A stretch of DNA of 64,000 nt. Source: Faeciplasma sp900553675 (GTDB lineage Bacteria > Bacillota > Clostridia > Oscillospirales > Ruminococcaceae). Within the stretch, counting starts at the first letter, position 1; the number at the start of each line of letters is the position of its first letter. The notes under the pieces were generated by a model. That model saw only the letters and a program-made list of their open reading frames with translations, was not told the DNA's origin and searched no databases. The DNA is taken from positions 16,009 through 80,008 of the forward strand of contig CAUAFG010000012.1 in NCBI GenBank assembly GCA_958428235.1, read 5' to 3'. The position numbers and the translations under genes are program-made. Positions 59,170-64,000 of this stretch are shown in pieces.

Positions 59170-60699
59170 ATGAAAAAGATTATTTGTATTCTTTTGGCAA
59201 TGGCAATGTCTTTAAGTCTGTTTGGCTGTTCGGGAAAAACAGCTTCCGATGGGGAAGTTACAGGTGGTTCCGAGCCTGAAACAGAAGCTAAGGCTACGGT
59301 GGATAAGTCAGGACTTGAAGCCTTGGTGTCCGAGGCTGAGGGGATGGACACTTCGGCATATCTCAACGGCGACTATCTCAAAAAATCGATAGAATCCGCA
59401 AAGGCGGTTATGGAAAATGAAAATGCAACTGAAACGGAGGTCAATGCGGCAATGGAAACGGTTAATTCGGTTATCGGCAATCTGAACGACGGAACTAAGT
59501 TTCCCGACCCTGCCGATTTAAAGGCGATTTCGGACATTCCCGACCCCTTTACATTTCTCGACGGCAGCTTTGTTGATACTCCCGAAGAGTGGGCAGGACG
59601 TGCGGCAGAGCTGAGCGCAATGTATCAGCACTATATGTACGGTGTGTGGAGGGACGGCTCGGACGAGGAGCTTTCCTACGAATATGCAGACGGCTCCCTC
59701 ACGATTAAGATAAAGAGGATATCCACCGGCGCTGAAACAAGCTTTAAGGCGACCGTTATGCTGCCGGATGAGTCGATTTCGGCTCCGGAGGGCGGATATC
59801 CTGTTATAGTCGGTATGCACCAAGGAATCAGCGAGGATACAGCCAATAAAAACGGCTATGCCACCATCACCCTCGATTTCTTTGGCTATCCGGTTGCGTC
59901 CGACGATACCAAGCACCAAGGCGCGTTTTATGAGCTTTACCCCTACGGAGATGACCCAGCCGAGCAGACCGGCGTTCTGATGGCGTGGGGCTGGGGCTGC
60001 TCTAAGATTATCGACGCTTTGGAGGCGGGTCTTGGAGAGGAGCTTAACATAAGCCCCGAAAACACCATAGTAACAGGCGTTTCGCGATGGGGAAAGGCTG
60101 CCGCCGTGTGCGGAGCGTTTGAAAAGCGCTTTAAGATGGTTGCTCCTTCTTGCTCCGGCGCGGGAGGATTGGCACTTTATCGCTACACGTCTGAGGGAAA
60201 GACCTACGACTTTTCGTCTAAGGGTGCTCCTTCCGACTATAAATACGGTCAGAACGAGCCGATAGGAAGCCTGCAATCCTCGGCAGAGCGCGGATGGTTT
60301 AACGATATGTTCTTAAAGTTCAAGGATCCCGAAAAGCTGCCGATGGATCAGCATATGCTTGCGGGACTTGTGGCAGACGATTCGAGATATATGTTCATAA
60401 TCGGCTCATGCATATATGAGGACTGGGTAAACGCCCCCGCAATGTGGTATTCATACCTTGGCGCAAAGGAGATATTCAGGTCGCTGGGCATTGAGGATCA
60501 TATCGCAATCAACATCCACAAGGAGGGTCATGCCGTTATTCCGGAGGATATTGAGTACATGACCGACTACTTTGATTATCACGTTTACGGCAAAGAGCCG
60601 GATCATAAGCTTGAAGACCTGAACACCTCGGTGTTTGCTCTTGAGCAGAACGTTGACAAGTCTATGGATGGCTTTACCGATTGGTGGATGGCTCCTTAA
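59170..60699 (+). CDS. CE15 family glucuronoyl methylesterase (lipoprotein)
   Basis: 509 residues. Lipoprotein signal with LSLFGC at about 17-22; an alpha-helical linker (about 50-110); then an alpha/beta hydrolase: YPVIVGMHQGIS, GYATITLDFFGYP, GVLMAWGWGCSKIIDALE, the CE15 nucleophile loop VTGVSRWGKAAAVCGAF (G-x-S-R-x-G-K), and HKEGHAVIPEDIEYM with the catalytic His. It should cleave the ester between lignin alcohols and the 4-O-methylglucuronic acid side chains of xylan, on the cell surface. With the GH115 enzyme it forms a pair for xylan glucuronate. GGAGGTG precedes the ATG. Confidence 0.87.
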   Translation: MKKIICILLAMAMSLSLFGCSGKTASDGEVTGGSEPETEAKATVDKSGLEALVSEAEGMDTSAYLNGDYLKKSIESAKAVMENENATETEVNAAMETVNSVIGNLNDGTKFPDPADLKAISDIPDPFTFLDGSFVDTPEEWAGRAAELSAMYQHYMYGVWRDGSDEELSYEYADGSLTIKIKRISTGAETSFKATVMLPDESISAPEGGYPVIVGMHQGISEDTANKNGYATITLDFFGYPVASDDTKHQGAFYELYPYGDDPAEQTGVLMAWGWGCSKIIDALEAGLGEELNISPENTIVTGVSRWGKAAAVCGAFEKRFKMVAPSCSGAGGLALYRYTSEGKTYDFSSKGAPSDYKYGQNEPIGSLQSSAERGWFNDMFLKFKDPEKLPMDQHMLAGLVADDSRYMFIIGSCIYEDWVNAPAMWYSYLGAKEIFRSLGIEDHIAINIHKEGHAVIPEDIEYMTDYFDYHVYGKEPDHKLEDLNTSVFALEQNVDKSMDGFTDWWMAP

Positions 60700-60721
60700 T
60701 AGGCTGAATCAGTAAGCATTA

Positions 60722-60832
60722 ACATCACAAAAAGCCCCCGCCACTGTGGATAAAAACACAGCGGCGGGGGCTTTTAAAGATGGAGAACCCTCGGCGGGCA
60801 TAACTTTATCTCAAATTATACCGTTTCGGGAT
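60722..60832 (-). ncRNA. Candidate small RNA from a consensus minus-strand promoter
   Basis: Minus strand TTGACA (60862-60867), 17-base spacer and TATAAT (60839-60844) form a full consensus promoter. The transcript would start near 60832 and end about 105 bases later at the strong terminator 60730-60775. The spacer holds TATACCA-TAT-TGGTATA (60841-60857), a palindrome typical of an operator. No plausible coding gene lies in the transcript. The remaining gene-free bases to 61003 include the XRE promoter. Confidence 0.45.
60729..60777. terminator. Bidirectional terminator between CE15 and the minus-strand candidate RNA
   Basis: A thirteen-base stem (60730-60742 with 60763-60775), extended by CTGTG/CACAG. 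T runs on both sides; the minus-strand one (TTTTT) is the stronger. Confidence 0.8.
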
Positions 60833-60944
60833 ATATCTATTATACCATATTGGTATAATTATGTCAATAGATAAAATGCTATTTTCCGTTTAAATTGATA
60901 AAATCCATGAATTTACAAATGATCGGTGTCATAGCGGCGACTAT

Positions 60945-60972
60945 TTGTACGGTTTTGAACAATTATTATAAT
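60945..60972 (+). promoter_or_regulatory. Promoter of the small XRE gene
   Basis: TTGTAC (60945-60950), 16-base spacer, TATAAT (60967-60972). Confidence 0.55.
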
Positions 60973-61003
60973 GAGAAAAGCATTAATAGATTGACGAGGT
61001 ATT

Positions 61004-61210
61004 ATGAGATTAAGAGAACTGCGAAAAAAGAAACATCTTTCACAGCTTAAAATGGCAATGGACCTGCATATGAACCAGAACAGCATAAGCCGCTACGAAA
61101 ACATGGAGCGTCAGGCGGACTATGCAACCCTTATTAAAATAGCCGATTATTTCGACGTTTCCATCGACTACCTTCTTGAAAGGACAGACAACCCCAAAAC
61201 CAACAGGTAA
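61004..61210 (+). CDS. Small XRE-family HTH regulator
   Basis: 68 residues, almost entirely the HTH: MRLRELRKKKHLSQLKMAMDL, NQNSISRYENMERQADYATL, ADYFDVSIDYLLERT. It is the minimal Cro/C1-type repressor. GACGAGG precedes the ATG. It faces dinB tail to tail and lies 140 bases from a palindrome-bearing promoter on the opposite strand that could be its target. Confidence 0.83.
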   Translation: MRLRELRKKKHLSQLKMAMDLHMNQNSISRYENMERQADYATLIKIADYFDVSIDYLLERTDNPKTNR

Positions 61211-61216
61211 AGCCTC

Positions 61217-62455
61217 CTACTGCGCCTCTAAAAGCTCGATATGATTGAAAACGTTGAGCTTTTTGTGTGCGGAGTAAAGCTCGTTCTGCATTCTTGCGGG
61301 GTAGATTATTTTTTTGCCGAACCGCGAGCGAAGGGAGTCTGAAACGTCGGCAAGGCGCTCTTGCTTTTCAAGCTTTTTGGGGTCGCAGAACATTGAATAC
61401 TGCCTGCAATCCTGCGAGGATATAAGGTTTATGCCGCGTATGCCCACGGCTCTTATGGGAAGGTGCCAGCCGAATCTCTCCGAAAACAGCCTGAATCCCG
61501 CCTTGGCAAGCGCCAAAGGCGAGCGTAGGGGATAGTCGAGCCGCGCCTGATATTCGCGGTAGGCTAAATCGTTGGTTTTTACCGATATGCACACCCCGCA
61601 GGCGCAGAGTCCGTCGCGGCGCATTCTTTGGGTTACCTGATCCGAAAGCGAAAGCATTACCTGCCAGACCTGCTCGCTGTCGGTAAGGTCGTAGCGCAGG
61701 GTGGTGGAGTTGCCCACCGACTTTATCTCGCGGGAGTAGTTAAGCTCGTGGACTTCGGAATCGTCGAAGCCGTTGGCAGCCCTCCATATGCATATTCCTG
61801 CCTTGCCTAAACGGCGGGAAAGGGTGTCGGGGTCGGCTTTTGAAAGCTCGCCGAGGGTGAATATACCGCACCGTGCCAGCGCCTTTTGGGTTGCGGGACC
61901 TATGCCTATCATCTCGCCAACGGCGAGGTCTTTTATTTTGTCCATGTATGTGTCTTTGGAAAGGACGGTTATGGCGTCGGGCTTTTTCATGTCTGAGCCC
62001 AGCTTTGCAAGAACCTTTGTAAAGCTGACTCCGACCGAGATGGTAAGACCTGTTTCGCGTTTGACGGTTTCCTTTATGTCGAACGCCATCTTTTCATTCG
62101 AGCCGAACAGATAGTGCGAGCCGGTTATATCCAGCCAGCACTCGTCCATGCCGAACGGCTCCACAAGGTCGGTATACCGCGAGTAGATTTCGCGAACCTG
62201 CTTTGAAACGGCAGTGTACTTTTCCATATGTGGGCTGACGATTACAAGGAATGGGCATTTTGCCTTTGCTTCGTAGATGGTTTCGGCGGTTTTTATGCCG
62301 TAGGATTTTGCAAGATAGTTTTTGGCAAGCACTATTCCCGCCCTGTCCTCTATGCTTCCGCAGACCGCTATGGGCTTGTCGGCAAGGGAGGGGTTATCAC
62401 GGATTTCAACCGAGGCGTAAAAGTTATTTAAGTCGCAGTGAAGAATGTCCTTCAT
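61217..62455 (-). CDS. dinB: Y-family DNA polymerase IV
   Basis: 412 residues. The Y-family fold: ILHCDLNNFYASVEIRDNP with the first catalytic Asp, AKNYLAKSYGIKTAETIYEA, EPFGMDECWLDITGS with the second Asp/Glu pair, SVGVSFTKVLAKLGSDMKKP, then a little-finger region and a basic tail. Translesion synthesis. Upstream are two perfect LexA boxes and a consensus promoter, so it is SOS-regulated. Confidence 0.92.
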   Translation of the reverse strand: MKDILHCDLNNFYASVEIRDNPSLADKPIAVCGSIEDRAGIVLAKNYLAKSYGIKTAETIYEAKAKCPFLVIVSPHMEKYTAVSKQVREIYSRYTDLVEPFGMDECWLDITGSHYLFGSNEKMAFDIKETVKRETGLTISVGVSFTKVLAKLGSDMKKPDAITVLSKDTYMDKIKDLAVGEMIGIGPATQKALARCGIFTLGELSKADPDTLSRRLGKAGICIWRAANGFDDSEVHELNYSREIKSVGNSTTLRYDLTDSEQVWQVMLSLSDQVTQRMRRDGLCACGVCISVKTNDLAYREYQARLDYPLRSPLALAKAGFRLFSERFGWHLPIRAVGIRGINLISSQDCRQYSMFCDPKKLEKQERLADVSDSLRSRFGKKIIYPARMQNELYSAHKKLNVFNHIELLEAQ

Positions 62456-62475
62456 ATCAGATTCCTCCGCAAAAA

Positions 62476-62530
62476 GAACTTATGTTCTGAACGTTTGTTC
62501 TATTATAGCACATACGTTCGCAAGAGTCAA
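62476..62530 (-). promoter_or_regulatory. SOS promoter of dinB with two LexA boxes
   Basis: Minus-strand TTGACT (62525-62530), 17-base spacer and TATAAT (62502-62507). GAACGTTTGTTC (62489-62500) and GAACTTATGTTC (62476-62487) are perfect GAAC-N4-GTTC boxes just downstream of the -10, 13 bases centre to centre. A third, imperfect GAACGTATGT lies in the spacer. Confidence 0.85.
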
Positions 62531-62644
62531 TAGGGAAATCGGATATTTTTGCAGGGGAATTCAATGCCGTATCATCTCAACTTCTTCCACTATTTGCGGG
62601 ATTGATTATTTTCATGTAGAGCGCGTGTTTCCCTTAATTTCATC

Positions 62645-62673
62645 TTGCTTTTCAATCGGCAATATGTTATAAT
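62645..62673 (+). promoter_or_regulatory. Promoter of prfB
   Basis: TTGCTT (62645-62650), 17-base spacer, TATAAT (62668-62673). Confidence 0.6.
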
Positions 62674-62728
62674 AACCTTGTATACTATTATATTGAATAA
62701 ACTATCCCTATAATATGGAGGAATACTA

Positions 62729-63847
62729 ATGCTTCTAATTGACGAGCTTAACGGCAGGCTTTCGGAATATCTCCCCAAGCTCCGCGAGCTTCATTCGGTG
62801 CTGAATATCGAAGCCGCCAAGGAGGAAATCGAACAGCTCCACAACAAGGCTGCCGAACCAGGCTTCTGGGACGATATGGATAAATCCCAGAAGATACTTC
62901 AGCGCACAAAGTCGCTGGAAAACGCAGTTGAAAACGACCGCAGGCTGAATGTTCAAGCCGAAGACATTGCCACCATGATAGAAATGTACAAGGAAGAAAA
63001 CGACGACGAGCTTATCGAGGAGATAAAGCAGGAAATCGACGGTTTCTGCGACAAAATAGACAAGCTGACCCTTTCAACCCTGCTCACCGGCGAATACGAC
63101 CACTCCAACGCGATACTCAATTTCCACGCCGGAGCGGGCGGAACCGAGGCTCAGGACTGGACTGAAATGCTGTTGCGAATGTATATCCACTGGGGCGAAC
63201 AGCACGGCTACAAGGTCTCGGTGCTTGACACGCTCGACGGCGGCGACGCTGGAATAAAAAGTGCGTCGGTGATAATAGAGGGCGAAAACGCCTATGGATA
63301 TCTTAAAAGCGAAGCTGGTGTTCACCGGTTGGTAAGGATATCGCCGTTCGACGCTTCGGGCTCGCGCCATACCTCCTTCTCCGCGCTTGAAGTAATGCCC
63401 GAAATCGACGACGATATGAGCGTTGAGATACGCCCGGAAGACATTAAGATGGACGTTTTCCGTTCCAGCGGCGCGGGCGGTCAGCACATAAACAAAACCT
63501 CCTCGGCAGTAAGGCTTACGCATATCCCAACCGGAATTGTAACCTCCTGCCAGACCCAGCGCAGTCAGGTGCAGAACCGCGAATACGCAATGAAAATGCT
63601 GATTGCAAAGCTGGTTGAAATCAAGGAGCGCGAGCATCTTGCCAAAATCGAGGACATAAAGGGCGTCCAGAAGGAAATAGCGTGGGGCTCGCAGATACGC
63701 TCGTATGTCTTCATGCCGTATACACTTGTCAAAGACCACCGCACAGGCTTTGAAAACGGCAACGTGCAGGCGGTTATGGACGGGGACTTGGATGGGTTTA
63801 TTAATGCTTATCTTAAGGCGCTGTCTAATGGAACGCTGGAGAAGTAA
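62729..63847 (+). CDS. prfB: Peptide chain release factor 2
   Basis: 372 residues. The SPF tripeptide for UGA recognition is in RISPFDASGSRHTS, and the peptidyl-tRNA hydrolysis loop GGQ in RSSGAGGQHINKTSSAV. The usual programmed +1 frameshift after about 25 codons is absent: the frame is continuous through LHSVLNIEAAKEEI. GGAGGA precedes the ATG. Terminates translation at UGA and UAA. Confidence 0.96.
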   Translation: MLLIDELNGRLSEYLPKLRELHSVLNIEAAKEEIEQLHNKAAEPGFWDDMDKSQKILQRTKSLENAVENDRRLNVQAEDIATMIEMYKEENDDELIEEIKQEIDGFCDKIDKLTLSTLLTGEYDHSNAILNFHAGAGGTEAQDWTEMLLRMYIHWGEQHGYKVSVLDTLDGGDAGIKSASVIIEGENAYGYLKSEAGVHRLVRISPFDASGSRHTSFSALEVMPEIDDDMSVEIRPEDIKMDVFRSSGAGGQHINKTSSAVRLTHIPTGIVTSCQTQRSQVQNREYAMKMLIAKLVEIKEREHLAKIEDIKGVQKEIAWGSQIRSYVFMPYTLVKDHRTGFENGNVQAVMDGDLDGFINAYLKALSNGTLEK

Positions 63848-63859
63848 TAGATTGTATAA

Positions 63860-63898
63860 AAAATCCGCTTCGCGGGGGGTTCCCTGCGGAGCGGATTT
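63860..63898. terminator. Terminator between prfB and the converging last gene
   Basis: AAATCCGCTTCGC (from 63860) pairs with GCGGAGCGGATTT (to 63897), T-rich flanks. Confidence 0.75.
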
Positions 63899-63924
63899 CC
63901 ATTTCGGTTGCTTATTATGCTATA

Positions 63925-64000
63925 CTATTTTTTCCTGACGATAGTTGCAGCTGCCATTGCCAAAGCCATAGGCAGTAAAGCGATTGCTATGCCGGTAGGA
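63925..64000 (-). CDS. C-terminus of a probable sortase-anchored surface protein (partial)
   Basis: The minus strand at the right edge ends in frame as PTG, then about 18 hydrophobic residues (IAIALLPMALAMAAATIV), RKK and stop (TAG at 63925-63927). P-T-G followed by a hydrophobic stretch and a short basic tail is the form of an LPxTG-type cell-wall sorting signal. Only 25 codons are within the window, so the rest is unknown. Confidence 0.5.
   Translation of the reverse strand, partial: PTGIAIALLPMALAMAAATIVRKK

Noticed and set aside
63074..63739. 221-codon antisense frame in prfB
   Set aside because: Shadow of prfB codon use; prfB is certain.
1..64000. CRISPR arrays, tRNA/rRNA genes, insertion sequences or prophage
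   Set aside because: No regularly spaced short direct repeats, no cloverleaf or rRNA segments and no transposase, integrase or phage structural proteins were found on reading both strands.

Overview
The window looks like chromosome of an anaerobic, plant-fibre-associated member of the Clostridia, most likely an Oscillospiraceae/Ruminococcaceae-type gut or rumen bacterium. This rests on the clostridial-order Rnf operon (rnfCDGEAB) with ApbE, a T-box riboswitch, LexA boxes of the Firmicute form GAAC-N4-GTTC, a CotF-like spore-coat protein, ECF sigma/anti-sigma pairs with membrane-anchored partners, TTG/GTG starts behind strong Shine-Dalgarno sites, and two enzymes for glucuronoxylan (GH115 and CE15). 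The genus is inference. I see no rRNA, tRNA, CRISPR array, transposase, phage gene or replication origin.

Layout. 0.1-3.3 kb: a DMT permease, three GNAT acetyltransferases and an MTA/SAH-nucleosidase-like protein. 3.3-6.2 kb: an HTH-M18 aminopeptidase fusion flanked on both sides by copies of a dispersed, hairpin-rich repeat. 6.3-12.6 kb: three tandem paralogous ECF sigma/membrane anti-sigma modules; the middle anti-sigma gene has an in-frame stop. 12.6-20.5 kb: a small NrdD-tail-like protein, a GH25 lysozyme, an aspartate aminotransferase, a membrane glycosyltransferase and a fourth ECF module with a beta-propeller partner. 20.6-23.3 kb: small single-domain enzymes and a 51-residue Cys-rich protein. 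23.3-27.6 kb (minus): argC-argJ-argB-argD. 27.7-33.6 kb: a cruciform-like repeat, a ZIP metal transporter, an XRE regulator with hydrophobic repeats, TrmO, a P-loop kinase, an aminotransferase and a membrane protein. 33.7-38.5 kb: GH115 alpha-glucuronidase and an amidohydrolase.

38.5-48.4 kb is the most interesting part. A T-box leader whose specifier codon aligns as AUC (Ile) precedes an HTH-cupin-acyl-CoA synthetase fusion. A P-loop ATPase, a four-subunit 2-oxoacid:ferredoxin oxidoreductase and a branched-chain aminotransferase follow, then O-acetylhomoserine sulfhydrylase and homoserine O-acetyltransferase. Read together, the first part looks like a starvation-induced route that activates a branched short-chain fatty acid, carboxylates the CoA ester with reduced ferredoxin, and transaminates the product to isoleucine. 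The Rnf complex 5 kb downstream handles the same ferredoxin pool.

48.4-64 kb: a promoter followed at once by a terminator, then a MATE exporter; a CotF-like protein; rnfCDGEAB-apbE-NusG-II-like-Gx transporter-tcdA-GNAT; a CE15 glucuronoyl esterase; a candidate small RNA; a small XRE protein; dinB under two perfect LexA boxes; prfB without its usual frameshift; and the cut-off C-terminus of a probable cell-wall-anchored protein.
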